A stretch of DNA of 64,000 nucleotides from Lyngbya sp. CCAP 1446/10 (GTDB lineage: Bacteria > Cyanobacteriota > Cyanobacteriia > Cyanobacteriales > Microcoleaceae): the NCBI RefSeq assembly GCF_026130175.1, contig NZ_JAIGNI010000005.1, positions 98,679 through 162,678 of the forward strand, given 5' to 3'. The position numbers were made by a program, and so were the translations under genes. A model generated the notes under the pieces. The model worked only from the letters and a program-made list of their open reading frames with translations. It made no database searches and was not told the DNA's origin. Shown one piece after another: positions 53,874 to 63,647 of the stretch. How positions within the stretch are numbered: the stretch's first letter is position 1; every line of letters starts with the position of its first letter.

Positions 53874-53938
53874 GGAAGAAGGAAGAAGGAAGAAGGAAGA
53901 AGGAAGAGGGAAGAAGGAAGAGGGAAGAGGGAAGAAGG
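53874..53938. repeat. STRR array (GGAAGAA heptamers)
   Basis: About nine GAAGGAA/GGAAGAG heptamers between the SWIM and helicase genes, on the minus-strand leader of the SWIM gene. Same unit as at 51525-51572 and flanking the coding repeats. Confidence 0.9.
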
Positions 53939-54060
53939 TATATATTAGATTATGTCCGATAAATCAACTCTAATTATTGTAGGGGAGGGTTCACCAATAT
54001 ATATGATACAAACGATCGATCTAGTAAACCCGCCCCGCCCCGGCGACAAACCAATAAATA

Positions 54061-57000
54061 TTATTCTTCTTCTGTTTCTATAATAGCATCGCGATCGAGA
54101 ATCAGTAAATTGCGAAGTTGGTCAGTATCAAGTTCGGTAAGCCAGTTTTCCCCCGCGCTGACTACTTGTTCGGCGAGAGCTTTCTTACTTTCGATCATAT
54201 CGTGTATTTTCTCCTCTAACGTACCCGTGCAGACAAATTTGTGGACTTGCACGTTGCGAGTTTGACCGATGCGAAATACGCGGTCAGTTGCCTGATTTTC
54301 TACTGCCGGATTCCACCATCTGTCATAATGGAAAACGTGGGTAGCCCTGGTTAAGTTCAAACCGGTGCCGCCAGCTTTTAACGATAATATCATAATCGGT
54401 GGGCCTTGGGGATCGTGCTGGAAGCGATCGATCATTTCTTCCCGCTGCTGTTGCTTAATTCCGCCGTACAAAAACAAAACTTCTCGCCCTAAATGCTTTT
54501 CTAAATGCGGTTTTAGGAGTTTTCCCCATTCGGCAAATTGAGTAAAAATCAAAGCCCGATCGCCCTCAGCGACAACCTCTTCCAACATTTCCACCAACCG
54601 CTGCAATTTCCCCGATTCTTGGCTGTTAACGCTCAATTCTTTCGGCTTAGCTGCTGCGTTCACAAGAGCGGGATGGTTGCAAAGTTGCTTGAGTTTTACC
54701 AGCAAAGCCAGAATCATTCCCCGGCGCTGAATGCCTTCGGCTGATTCCAAATTAGCGATCGACTCTTCGACTACTTTCTGATATAATGCGGCTTGTCCAG
54801 CAGCCAGACTGCAAAATACAGTCATTTCCTGTTTTTCCGGCAAATCTTGGATGATTTCCTTGTCCGTTTTCAGGCGGCGGAGGATGAAAGGCCGAACGAG
54901 CGATCGCAAAGTATGCAATGATTCTCTATCTCCATATTTCTCAATCGGAATAGCAAATCGGCGCTGAAAGAAATTGCGAGGCCCCAAATAGCCCGGATTC
55001 AGAAACTCCAAAATTGACCATAACTCTTGCAGTCTATTTTCCACCGGAGTTCCAGTCAGCGCGATTCTAAAAGATGCCTCGATTTGCCGCACCGCCTGCG
55101 ACTGCTTAGCCTCGGAATTCTTAATATTTTGCGCTTCATCTAAAACCAATCCTTGCCACTTAACGCCTTGAATTTCCTTAGCATCGCGGAACACCAGCGC
55201 GTAACTGGTAACTATTAAATCTTTGCCCTTAATTGCGGCCGCAAATGCTTTACCTTTAGCCCGTTTGTCTCCGTGGTGAACTAACACTTTCAGCGTCGGC
55301 CCAAATTTCTTGACTTCGCGCTCCCAATTGCCTAATACTGATGTGGGACAAACCAGTAATGTCGGCGCTTCTAGGGCATTTTGTTCTTGTAAGTGTAGGA
55401 GGAAAGTAATTAGTTGAACAGTATTGTGGCACAAAATATTGTTGGCAACAAAATTGTGATGTTCGCTCACCTCAAAGTCGTAAACCCAGCCGCTGTAATC
55501 AAAATCCTCAATTTCCTCTATCCGACAATAAAATACTTCGCGATCGAGTATGAGTTGCAAATTTTCTCGAACATTATCTAGCTGCGGTACATTGAGATTT
55601 GCATAGGCATCCAGGGTCTGATTTGTCCATTTAGAAGGCTTTAGCTGGCGGTACTCTTGTTCTGCGGAACCAGCCAGCACATTTTCCATACCTGCTATCA
55701 CCTTTCCTAGACTGGTGCGGGAAAACTGTTGGGAACCGTTAATATAAACAGGATTGTGCATCCCGAAATGCCGCAGCGGCAGTTTTGTCATCTCTACTGC
55801 ATCAGCAACAAGATCCGAAACCGGAATTCCTTCGACATTTGTATTGGCAGTAACTTCGCAAATTTTCTCTAGTTTTTGCTGTTTTTCTGAATAACCAAAG
55901 CCTATTTCCTGCAAAAATATCCGCGCTGAGTTACCGCCGAAAGTGCCGATATAATAGGTGCGAAAAATTCCACTACCATTGGTAGCACGTTTCTGTCTGG
56001 CGGCGATTCGCAACCAAATTCCAAAACGGCGCAGGAGTGTAGAAAGTTGTTGGATAATTACAGGCGAAGCGGTACTAATTTCGACATTCCGCATTTGAGG
56101 AATAACAGAACCTTCAGCATCAAAGTAATTTTTTAGAAAAATCCGTATGCTATCCAGATTGGCTTGCATGATGAATTTTGGGAAACTTTTCTCGGCTGAC
56201 AGTTTCCCCCACTGATAGCCTTTGGTTTCGAGAAAGTTTTGGTATGATCGACTGCATACAGTCAAATCTGCTGCTCTTGGATGATTCCGATTATGAAGAG
56301 CGGGATTATTGATTTTTATCCCATACTTTTCGCTAATTCGGTGGAGTGAGATACGTAAATCTTCCAGAACAGTCGCATCTTTTTGTGTTATTATGAGCCT
56401 TGCTTGATTGGGCAGTTCATGTCCCTCAGCAATCTGCCAAGCCATAAATTTGACTAAATTTGGATCTTCGGGTTTTCCTTCCCAATACAATTTGGCAGGT
56501 ACACAAACATAATCTCCAACTTTAAACTCATTTGTCCAGCCATCGCGTCCTAACAATTTGTGGCGGCGGGTAATAGTGATGCTGCTACCGTCTTGCAGTT
56601 TGATGGTTCGCAATTTTTCTTGGACTTGCTGGCGGTAAAGTCGTCGAACATTTGCTTGTACAATCTTGCCCGTTTCCCGATGGATAGAATTTACAATTAA
56701 TTGCTCGGTAGGTTCAGACCAAAAGCCCTCACCGTCGAATTCTATTTTGTTAGAATAAGCTTCCCAGATTTTTTCAGCTTCTTGTAAAAAACCATTGACA
56801 AAAAGCAAGCTCTGCGGTAAAATGCATTTTCCCAAACCCATATCGTCGGCGAGACAAGCACCTAAACCCCAGCGTTCTAAAAATGCTAACCAGCCCGCCC
56901 CTAGCGCTTGATAAGGCCGCAATTGTCCTCGGAAAGTAGCCGGAGTCGCGATCGCACTTACCGCCTGATTATCGCTTAAAGTATTCAACAATTCCTGAAG

Positions 57001-58857
57001 TTGACCAGTTGCTTCAAAATTCACCACAGGCAACTTTTCAATAGTCTGAGAATCGCCCGAAGCCAAACGCAAAGCATCCTCCAAAGAAAGAGTCATTTGG
57101 GAATTGCGACTAGCAAAAAAAGTTTTAGCAGCCTTCACATCGGTGGCGCGCAACTCCACCCACTCACCGTTAATTTCCACCAAAGGCGAATTAAGTTCTA
57201 CCAGCCGATCGAATTCTGCCTTAGAAATGCGCTGTCCGCCGATCGTCAATTCCCACTTAAAACTTAGCAGACTTTGCAAACCCAGCCCACCCTTCGCCGG
57301 ATTCGCCTTCGGAGTTTCCGCCTGAATGCTCAAACCCAAACGACTCGCCCAACCATCAGCCTTTGTCAAACTAGGCGGCAAAACAACGCCCAACCCGCTA
57401 TCAGCAAACCGCCAAGCCACAGACTTAATAAACTCGTAAGCTTGCAGCGGATTTAATTGACAAAATTGCGGTCGTTGTGCTTGCAAACTCGGCTCAATTA
57501 AAGGATAAAGTTTCGATGCTAAACCCAACCCTCCCAGCAAAGTTTCTTGTGGTAATTCAATTGTCCGCCCCGCATAAGCCAAACGTTCAACAGAATTATT
57601 CCAAACAGTTGTCGCATCTACCAAAAAATCCGTTTCATCTACTGCTTGCAAACAATAATTTAAACTCCAATTAACTTTACCCGGAGACGGCGGGATTAGT
57701 TGAAAACAAGTGCGAAATTGGTTTTGTTGAGACAGTTGGTTTTGCAGCGGTGAAGTCCAAGCACTAAGCTTGTTTGCCAACTTTTCTAAAGCCCCTGATT
57801 CTGCTTGCACGACTCCAGATTCTTGTTGCAAAGCTTGCAGCCATTCGCGGGTAGGAGAAAGTGTTTTGATGTCTAAAGTGGAGCCAGCAGCCGATCGCAC
57901 TTCACCATCTACAACACTACTCAAAAACCCCAAAACCAACTCCTGCGCCCCCACCGGCAAATCCACCGACAAAGCCCATACCTCCCTCGCCACCGAACTT
58001 TCTTTTCTTACACCTCTTCCATCCGCTAAATCCGCTACAAAATCCGCTGCCAATCTTCCATCCGCTAAATCCGCTACAAAATCCGCTGCCAATCTTACAT
58101 CCGTTACATCCGCTACAAAATCCGCTGCCGAACCTTCTTCCTTCTGATACATTCGACAAGCCGTCGGCATTTGCTTAGAAAAAGTAGCGAGACGGAGAAT
58201 ATCTGTCGAACTGTCTAACAAAGGTTGCCACTTAGCAATAGCCGAACCATCAGATTGGGCCTCCAATGCCGGCAAGAACTTGCACCTCGCCAACAAATCC
58301 AAACTCCACCTAGCAAGATGCGACCAAAAACGCAAATCTGAGCCGACAAAAGAATCTGCTTCTGTGCTATTAAGCGGCAATGATTGCAAAAAAACAAAAG
58401 CGGCTTGAGGGTTGAGCAAATAACCCTCAACTTGCCAAGGATAAAGATAAATTTCATCGATTGGGCCTGGTTCCTCTAATGCTGCGGCCGAGTGCTGCGG
58501 CATAATAGTTGCGTTGGATTCCGAGATTTTGGTCGGAAGCGCGATCGCCCGAACTTGCCTCAGAACCGATAAAATTTCCGTGGGAAGGGCTGCCGCCGTC
58601 GTTTTGGACGAACTCCGAGTTTTCTTAGTTTTCTGCTTAATTTCTGCGGTTTCTGGTAATTGCCAGTGGAGTTTCCCCGACTGCTGCAAAGAATTTAGAA
58701 AAGTATTCAATTCCGCCTCAGTCATTGCCAAAGGATGCTGCGGACTAAACTCAGATTCAACAATATCGATCGCCCCAATCTTCCGCCAAGTTTCCCCCCA
58801 AACAAACAAGCCGCTTTTTTCGTGTTCTAATAACCAACTGCCGTGTAAAATAGCCAT
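54061..58857 (-). CDS. SNF2-family helicase containing an intein
   Basis: A 1598-residue precursor. The extein (about 1130 residues after removal of the intein) has an N-terminal SNF2-associated region, motif I DDMGLGK-TVQ, motif II LDEAQNIKN, motif III LTGTPVENRL, motif V LKAGGTGLNLT and motif VI QATDRVFRIGQ. The intein (residues 678-1145) splits motif I. An in-frame repeat (about 239-282: SAADFVADVTDV and related units) lies in the N-terminal part. Bacterial SNF2 proteins remodel nucleic-acid complexes, for example RNA polymerase (HepA/RapA). The SWIM gene follows. Splicing is needed for activity. Confidence 0.94.
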   Translation of the reverse strand: MAILHGSWLLEHEKSGLFVWGETWRKIGAIDIVESEFSPQHPLAMTEAELNTFLNSLQQSGKLHWQLPETAEIKQKTKKTRSSSKTTAAALPTEILSVLRQVRAIALPTKISESNATIMPQHSAAALEEPGPIDEIYLYPWQVEGYLLNPQAAFVFLQSLPLNSTEADSFVGSDLRFWSHLARWSLDLLARCKFLPALEAQSDGSAIAKWQPLLDSSTDILRLATFSKQMPTACRMYQKEEGSAADFVADVTDVRLAADFVADLADGRLAADFVADLADGRGVRKESSVAREVWALSVDLPVGAQELVLGFLSSVVDGEVRSAAGSTLDIKTLSPTREWLQALQQESGVVQAESGALEKLANKLSAWTSPLQNQLSQQNQFRTCFQLIPPSPGKVNWSLNYCLQAVDETDFLVDATTVWNNSVERLAYAGRTIELPQETLLGGLGLASKLYPLIEPSLQAQRPQFCQLNPLQAYEFIKSVAWRFADSGLGVVLPPSLTKADGWASRLGLSIQAETPKANPAKGGLGLQSLLSFKWELTIGGQRISKAEFDRLVELNSPLVEINGEWVELRATDVKAAKTFFASRNSQMTLSLEDALRLASGDSQTIEKLPVVNFEATGQLQELLNTLSDNQAVSAIATPATFRGQLRPYQALGAGWLAFLERWGLGACLADDMGLGKCILPQSLLFVNGFLQEAEKIWEAYSNKIEFDGEGFWSEPTEQLIVNSIHRETGKIVQANVRRLYRQQVQEKLRTIKLQDGSSITITRRHKLLGRDGWTNEFKVGDYVCVPAKLYWEGKPEDPNLVKFMAWQIAEGHELPNQARLIITQKDATVLEDLRISLHRISEKYGIKINNPALHNRNHPRAADLTVCSRSYQNFLETKGYQWGKLSAEKSFPKFIMQANLDSIRIFLKNYFDAEGSVIPQMRNVEISTASPVIIQQLSTLLRRFGIWLRIAARQKRATNGSGIFRTYYIGTFGGNSARIFLQEIGFGYSEKQQKLEKICEVTANTNVEGIPVSDLVADAVEMTKLPLRHFGMHNPVYINGSQQFSRTSLGKVIAGMENVLAGSAEQEYRQLKPSKWTNQTLDAYANLNVPQLDNVRENLQLILDREVFYCRIEEIEDFDYSGWVYDFEVSEHHNFVANNILCHNTVQLITFLLHLQEQNALEAPTLLVCPTSVLGNWEREVKKFGPTLKVLVHHGDKRAKGKAFAAAIKGKDLIVTSYALVFRDAKEIQGVKWQGLVLDEAQNIKNSEAKQSQAVRQIEASFRIALTGTPVENRLQELWSILEFLNPGYLGPRNFFQRRFAIPIEKYGDRESLHTLRSLVRPFILRRLKTDKEIIQDLPEKQEMTVFCSLAAGQAALYQKVVEESIANLESAEGIQRRGMILALLVKLKQLCNHPALVNAAAKPKELSVNSQESGKLQRLVEMLEEVVAEGDRALIFTQFAEWGKLLKPHLEKHLGREVLFLYGGIKQQQREEMIDRFQHDPQGPPIMILSLKAGGTGLNLTRATHVFHYDRWWNPAVENQATDRVFRIGQTRNVQVHKFVCTGTLEEKIHDMIESKKALAEQVVSAGENWLTELDTDQLRNLLILDRDAIIETEEE
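55423..56826 (-). other. Intein with LAGLIDADG endonuclease inside helicase motif I
   Basis: 468 residues. It starts with Cys (CILPQSLLFVNG) right after GLGK and ends in VANNILCHN, followed by Thr as first C-extein residue. The C-terminal block VYDFEVSEHHNFVANN is classical. LAGLIDADG-type motifs are FMAWQIAEGHE and FLKNYFDAEGS, so it may still be a homing endonuclease. The insertion between K and T of the Walker A motif is a known intein hot spot. Confidence 0.93.
58010..58140 (-). repeat. In-frame coding repeat (AADFV-DVTDV type) in helicase gene
   Basis: Three copies of the 36-45-base unit, translating to SAADFVADVTDVR, then LAADFVADLADGR twice. Same sequence family and reading frame as the repeat in the GT39 gene (12600-12722). 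Confidence 0.85.
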
Positions 58858-59257
58858 TTTTAAATCCTAATATTTTTATTTAATTGCGAGACTTGCTGCC
58901 TCAGTTTTGTCTAACTTGTGAATAATAGAACTATGGCAATGCAAAAATACGAAATATCTGAAATATCTGCGTTAATCTGTGTTTATCTGCCCGACATCTG
59001 CGGTTGACCCGATCGCTCCCAAGTCCCAATCGAAAACTCATCCTACCATTTAGAGCAGGCGTTTGGGGGGCGATCGCCCGGGCGAACCGACCCCAGAAGC
59101 CCCAATATCAAGAGTATAAATGCTTATACATCCAGCGCCACGACTTGATCGCCCGCACAAAAAATCTCTCTCTTTTGGCATTGGACTCTCAAACATCCTG
59201 TGGTAGTGTTACGATCCCGACAGAGAAAGAATGTGGTAGATAAGGAAGCAGTCCTAC
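58858..59257. other. Intergenic region between the helicase and pnp genes
   Basis: 400 bases with no gene seen. It has imperfect repeats of ATCTGCG/ATCTGTG type at 58956-59003 and, near 59190-59257, the leader of pnp. Both genes are divergent, so it must hold both promoters; none is clear. Confidence 0.6.
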
Positions 59258-61411
59258 ATGGTAGAGATAGACAAGTCAATATCCTTCGATGGAAGGGATA
59301 TTAGACTGAAGATTGGTTTACTAGCGCCTCAAGCAGGCGGTGCAGTTTTGATTCAGTCGGGTGACACGGCGGTTTTAGTGACAGCGACTCGATCGCAGGG
59401 GAGAGAAGGAATTGATTTCCTGCCCCTGTTGGTGGATTACGAAGAGAGACTGTACGCAGGCGGTAAAATTCCCGGTGGATTTTTGCGCCGCGAAGGGCGT
59501 CCCCCAGAAAAAGTGACTTTGACTGGGCGTTTGATCGATCGCCCGTTGCGCCCGCTATTCCCAAGCTGGTTGCGAGATGACATCCAAGTCGTAGCAACAA
59601 CGCTGTCGATGGACGAACAAGTACCCCCAGACGTTTTGGCGGTAACAGGCGCTTCCGTAGCGATTCTGCTGGCGAAAATGCCGTTTTACGGGCCAATGGC
59701 TGCCGTGCGAGTCGGTTTGGTAGGGGACGATTTCATCATCAACCCAACCTACAGCGAAATCAAAGAAGGCGAGTTGGATCTCGTGGTAGCCGGTTCTCCT
59801 GACGGAGTAATCATGGTGGAAGCCAGCGCCAACCAATTGCCCGAACAGGATATCATCGAGGCGATCGACTTCGGCTATGAAGCAGCCTGTGACTTGATTC
59901 AAGCCCAGCGCGAAATCATGGCAGAATTGGGTATCGATTTCGTGGTAGAGGAACGCCCACCGCAAGATTTCGCCCTCGAAAACTTCATTCGCGATCGCGC
60001 CCAAGAACCAATCCGCATCATTTTGTCAAGATTTGAAAAAGACAAAGCAATACGGAATGCAGCTTTGGATGAAGTGAAAGCCAATGAAGTCGAAGCTGCG
60101 ATCGCCCAACTCGCCGAAGACGATCCGATCAAAGTAGCCGCCAGCGCCAACGGCAAAGTAATAGGCAACGTTTTCAAAGACGTTACCAAAAAAATGATGC
60201 GGAAGCAAATCATCGAAGATGGCGTCCGTGTAGACGGCCGCAAGCTAGACGAGGTGCGAGACGTTTCTTGTCGCGTAGGCGTGCTCCCGTCGCGAGTACA
60301 CGGCTGTGCGTTGTTCAATCGCGGGTTAACCCAAGTCTTGTCCGCAGCTACCCTGGGAACCCCAGGCGATGCCCAAGATTTAGGAGACGACTTGCACCCG
60401 CAGCAAGACAAACGCTACCTGCATCACTACAATTTCCCGCCATTTTCCGTGGGAGAAACTAAGCCGATGCGATCGCCCGGCCGCCGAGAAATCGGTCACG
60501 GAGCCCTCGCAGAACGCGCTTTGCTGCCCGTTTTGCCATCCAAAGAAGATTTCCCCTACGTGATTCGCGTAGTTTCCGAAATCCTTTCTTCCGACGGTTC
60601 AACCTCAATGGGTTCAGTTTGCGCCTCAACGCTAGCATTAATGGATGCAGGCGTTCCCATTTCCCAACCCGTCAGCGGCGCGGCAATGGGCTTAATTAAA
60701 GAAGGCGATGAAGTCCGAATTTTGACTGACATTCAGGCAATTGAAGACTTCTTAGGCGACATGGACTTCAAAGTAGCCGGTACCGACACCGGAATTACTG
60801 CTTTGCAAATGGACATGAAAATCAAAGGTTTGCCCTTAGATGTGATAGCCACAGCCATCCGCCAAGCCAAACCCGCCAGACTGCACATTTTAGAAAGAAT
60901 GCTGTCAACTATCGACACTCCCCGCAAGGAAATGTCGCAGTTTGCACCGCGTTTGCTAACGCTGAAAATCGATCCAGAATTCATCGGTTTGGTAATTGGG
61001 CCTGGTGGCAAAACGATCAAAGCCATCACCGAAGAAACTGGTGTCAAGATTGACATCGAAGACGACGGAACCGTGACAATTGCTGGTAACGACAGCGAAA
61101 AAGCTCAGCGGGCTTACAATATTGTCCAAGGCATGACGCGCAAGTTGAATGCTGGAGACGTGTATGTCGGCCGCGTAACTCGAATTATTCCGATCGGCGC
61201 TTTCGTCGAAATTCTGCCAGGAAAAGAAGGAATGATTCACATTTCCCAGTTAGCGGATTACCGTGTTGGGAAAGTGGAAGACGAGTTAGCTGTGAATGAT
61301 GAAGTGATTGTCAAAGTGCGAGAAATTGACAATAAAGGTCGAATTAACTTGACCCGTTTGAACATTCATCCTGATGAAGCGGTAGCCGCCCGCGAAGCGC
61401 TGAATAAATAG
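59258..61411 (+). CDS. pnp: Polyribonucleotide nucleotidyltransferase
   Basis: A 717-residue enzyme of normal length. Two RNase PH domains (about 10-140 and 320-530), the all-alpha domain between them, a KH domain (about 553-615, [18 protein letters not shown]) and an S1 domain (about 620-690, [20 protein letters not shown]). [20 protein letters not shown] is the phosphorolytic active-site region. It degrades RNA 3' to 5' and can add tails. AAGGAA precedes the ATG. Confidence 0.97.
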   Translation: MVEIDKSISFDGRDIRLKIGLLAPQAGGAVLIQSGDTAVLVTATRSQGREGIDFLPLLVDYEERLYAGGKIPGGFLRREGRPPEKVTLTGRLIDRPLRPLFPSWLRDDIQVVATTLSMDEQVPPDVLAVTGASVAILLAKMPFYGPMAAVRVGLVGDDFIINPTYSEIKEGELDLVVAGSPDGVIMVEASANQLPEQDIIEAIDFGYEAACDLIQAQREIMAELGIDFVVEERPPQDFALENFIRDRAQEPIRIILSRFEKDKAIRNAALDEVKANEVEAAIAQLAEDDPIKVAASANGKVIGNVFKDVTKKMMRKQIIEDGVRVDGRKLDEVRDVSCRVGVLPSRVHGCALFNRGLTQVLSAATLGTPGDAQDLGDDLHPQQDKRYLHHYNFPPFSVGETKPMRSPGRREIGHGALAERALLPVLPSKEDFPYVIRVVSEILSSDGSTSMGSVCASTLALMDAGVPISQPVSGAAMGLIKEGDEVRILTDIQAIEDFLGDMDFKVAGTDTGITALQMDMKIKGLPLDVIATAIRQAKPARLHILERMLSTIDTPRKEMSQFAPRLLTLKIDPEFIGLVIGPGGKTIKAITEETGVKIDIEDDGTVTIAGNDSEKAQRAYNIVQGMTRKLNAGDVYVGRVTRIIPIGAFVEILPGKEGMIHISQLADYRVGKVEDELAVNDEVIVKVREIDNKGRINLTRLNIHPDEAVAAREALNK

Positions 61412-61807
61412 TTTAGGGTTGGTAATTGGTAATTGCTTGTATGGTAATTGCTAATTGCTGATTTATCGGTGGTAATTAGTAATTGCTAGCAGGTAATTGC
61501 TAATTGCTAATTAAGATTCAATCCGGTTGTTGCGGGTTGATTTGGGAGTAGAGTGCGCGACAGCGACAGATCAATTGCGATCGGCTGTGGGAGTTAAGAC
61601 AGTCGCGCACTTTACCCTTCGATTTCTAGGATATTGGTGCTAAGATTTTGACAGATATTGATTAATGGCGATCGATTTTACTCTTAGTCCGCGGAGGCGG
61701 ACATTGTTTGTGTAGTCGCGGTTTCAACCGCCGAATCTTATTTTGAAGGGTTGACAGAGTTTCCACCGAGTCCATACGAACCCGAACATGAGAGGGAGGA
61801 ATAATCA
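61412..61807. repeat. Intergenic STRRs (GGTAATT/GCTAATT) and repeat element
   Basis: GGTAATT and GCTAATT heptamers at 61419-61512. A GAGTGCGCGAC/GTCGCGCAC inverted pair (61552-61612) follows. At 61685-61734 a copy of the CGGCGGTTGAAACCG interspersed repeat sits in reverse orientation. No gene seen. Confidence 0.8.
61685..61734 (-). repeat. Interspersed repeat, CGGCGGTTGAAACCG family
   Basis: Reverse-oriented copy: TAGTCCGCGGAGGCGGACAT, then TGTTTGTGTAG and TCGCGGTTTCAACCGCCGA. It shares longer flanking sequence (GATTTTACTCTTAGTCCGCG) with the copy at 62234. Confidence 0.85.
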
Positions 61808-62185
61808 ATGCCAAAACGGTTGATCGTGTTCAAGACAGAATCGCTATCTTCCCCTGGCTGGGAAGATCGATCGCTTTCCCATACAGGTGCTCTAACGAGT
61901 ATCCTGGCAGAACATTATGATTACTCAACCAAACCTCTGCCTCAAACGGGCGATCGCCTGCGGCACTTTGCCCAATTTACGGAAAGTAAAGAGCCTAAAT
62001 CCCCTGCTGTCAGCACTCATGTTCGCTGGGGGGACTGGGAAGTGTCGCACGTAGAGGAGTACAGTCCCAAGATGCCGAATGCTGAGTATGACTGTTTAGC
62101 GGTATGCTATTGTCGTTACTCACCGATAGAGTCTGAGTGGAAGGAATTACCGAAGATTCAGGTTCCCGAACTACAAGAGCATTGA
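61808..62185 (+). CDS. Conserved hypothetical protein
   Basis: A 125-residue protein with an excellent ribosome site (GGGAGG just upstream). I do not recognise a family. Segments RLIVFKTESLSSPGWEDRSL and VRWGDWEVSHVEEYSPKMPN look structured; LAVCYCRYSPIES holds two cysteines. No signal peptide or membrane segment. Flanked on both sides by copies of the same interspersed repeat. Confidence 0.75.
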   Translation: MPKRLIVFKTESLSSPGWEDRSLSHTGALTSILAEHYDYSTKPLPQTGDRLRHFAQFTESKEPKSPAVSTHVRWGDWEVSHVEEYSPKMPNAEYDCLAVCYCRYSPIESEWKELPKIQVPELQEH

Positions 62186-62233
62186 TGCGCCCGTTGCTCT
62201 AAAATATGCTTGTCGGGCGAGCGATTTTACTCT

Positions 62234-62283
62234 TAGTCCGCGGAGGCGGACATCGTTTGTGTAGACGCGGTTTCAACCGCCGA
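62234..62283 (-). repeat. Interspersed repeat, CGGCGGTTGAAACCG family
   Basis: Reverse-oriented copy: TAGTCCGCGGAGGCGGACAT, then CGTTTGTGTAG and ACGCGGTTTCAACCGCCGA. It ends 11 bases before the pentapeptide-RidA stop and may act as terminator. Confidence 0.85.
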
Positions 62284-62293
62284 GTCCCTGAAT

Positions 62294-63544
62294 TTAAATC
62301 ACAGCAATACAATCAATCTCTACTAACACATCTTTCGGTAAGCGAGCAACCTCCACACAAGCGCGCGCCGGTGCAGTTTCCGCATCAAAATATTTCGCAT
62401 AAACCGCATTTACGGCGGCAAAATCATTCATATCTTTGAGAAAAACCGTAGTTTTTACCACATCCAACCAAGTAGCGCCGGCTTCTGTGAGAATCGCTTC
62501 CAGATTTGCCATAACTTGTTCGGTTTGCTTGGCCACGTCGTCGGTGTAGACGATATCGTTGAGTCGAATGTCGATCGCAATTTGACCTGCTACAAACAGC
62601 ATAGTGCCCGTTGCGGCGATCGCTTGATTGTATGGGCCCACAGGTGCCGGTGCTTTGTCAGTACGAATAATTTTGCGCGTCATAGAAGTCACTTTTTGGG
62701 ATAATTTTTCGGAGGTTTCTGGCTGGTAGATTTCTCCGTCAGAGGTTTCGGGCTGATAGATTTCTCCATCGGGCATTATTGTACCAGTTAAGTCTGCATT
62801 TTTGATATTCCAGCCATAGATTTGAGCCTCAGTCAAGTCTGCCCTTTTTAAACTTGCTGTAGTTAGATTTGCTCTCATTAAGTTGGCTCCTCGCAGATTG
62901 GCTCTTTCTAGATTTGCATTAGTCAAATTCATTCTTGACAGATCAACACCGTGCAGAATAGCTTTCGGAAACTTAGCTTTTTGAAGTTTTACCTCAGTCA
63001 AATTTGTCTCATTCAAATTTGCCATAGTTAAGTCAGCTTCCCGCAAATCTGCCTCAGTCAAATCAGCCTTATTCAGATTCGCTTTACTTAGGTTGGCTTT
63101 ATACAAAGAAGCTAGACGTATGTCCGTACTATCTAGACTTGCACCGCTCAAATTTGCTTCGTCTAAATTGGTGCGACCTAATTTAGCATTATTTAAGTTG
63201 GCTCCTATCAGAGTTGCCCGCTCTAAGTCAGCATAATTTAAAATAGCACTACTAAAGTTTGCCCTGGTCAAATCTGCACCGCTAAGGTCTGCCCAGTTGA
63301 GATTCGCTGAGCCAGCAATGGCGCAACTTAAATTAGCACCTCTCAGCGATGCTTTAGTGAGGTTTGTACTTTGAAGGTATGCACCTGTTAGAATTGCTTC
63401 ACTCAAATCTGCCCCTGAAAGATTTGCATTGTCTAGGTTGATGCCACTCAAGTCAGCACCTTTAAGGTCTGCCCCACTTAACTGTGCACTCTTAAATGCA
63501 CGTTCGCCTTTGGCGTATCTTTCTAAAAGTTCTTCAGCCGTCAT
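62294..63544 (-). CDS. Fusion of pentapeptide repeats with RidA-type deaminase
   Basis: A 416-residue protein. Residues 1-20 are a short lead, 20-265 are about 45 A(D/N)LxX pentapeptides, 266-285 hold a perfect 10-residue duplication (DGEIYQPETS), and residues 288-416 are a YjgF/RidA protein: VGPYNQAIAATGTMLFVAGQ, KTTVFLKDMNDF, ARACVEVARLPKDVLVEID. The arginine and glutamate of RidA are present, so imine/enamine hydrolysis is likely active. An internal ATG at 62683 could start RidA alone, but it has no good ribosome site. RidA normally stands alone. Confidence 0.9.
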   Translation of the reverse strand: MTAEELLERYAKGERAFKSAQLSGADLKGADLSGINLDNANLSGADLSEAILTGAYLQSTNLTKASLRGANLSCAIAGSANLNWADLSGADLTRANFSSAILNYADLERATLIGANLNNAKLGRTNLDEANLSGASLDSTDIRLASLYKANLSKANLNKADLTEADLREADLTMANLNETNLTEVKLQKAKFPKAILHGVDLSRMNLTNANLERANLRGANLMRANLTTASLKRADLTEAQIYGWNIKNADLTGTIMPDGEIYQPETSDGEIYQPETSEKLSQKVTSMTRKIIRTDKAPAPVGPYNQAIAATGTMLFVAGQIAIDIRLNDIVYTDDVAKQTEQVMANLEAILTEAGATWLDVVKTTVFLKDMNDFAAVNAVYAKYFDAETAPARACVEVARLPKDVLVEIDCIAVI

Positions 63545-63647
63545 TCATAACCTCCTCGTCGTCGCATCCCAAAAATCACTATACCATCCGCGCGAATCCG
63601 CGTGCACCTGCCATTTTGCGCGTCGATAATTATGAAATTCCACACCC

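Noticed and set aside
59301..60411. Long minus-strand open frames opposite pnp
   Set aside because: Shadows of the pnp gene, without homology or ribosome sites.
60..61512. CRISPR arrays
   Set aside because: Repeats are contiguous heptamers with no unique spacers; no cas genes are present.
62294..62683. Separate ridA gene starting at the internal ATG (62683)
   Set aside because: No ribosome site upstream and the frame is continuous with the pentapeptide part. Retained as a caveat only.
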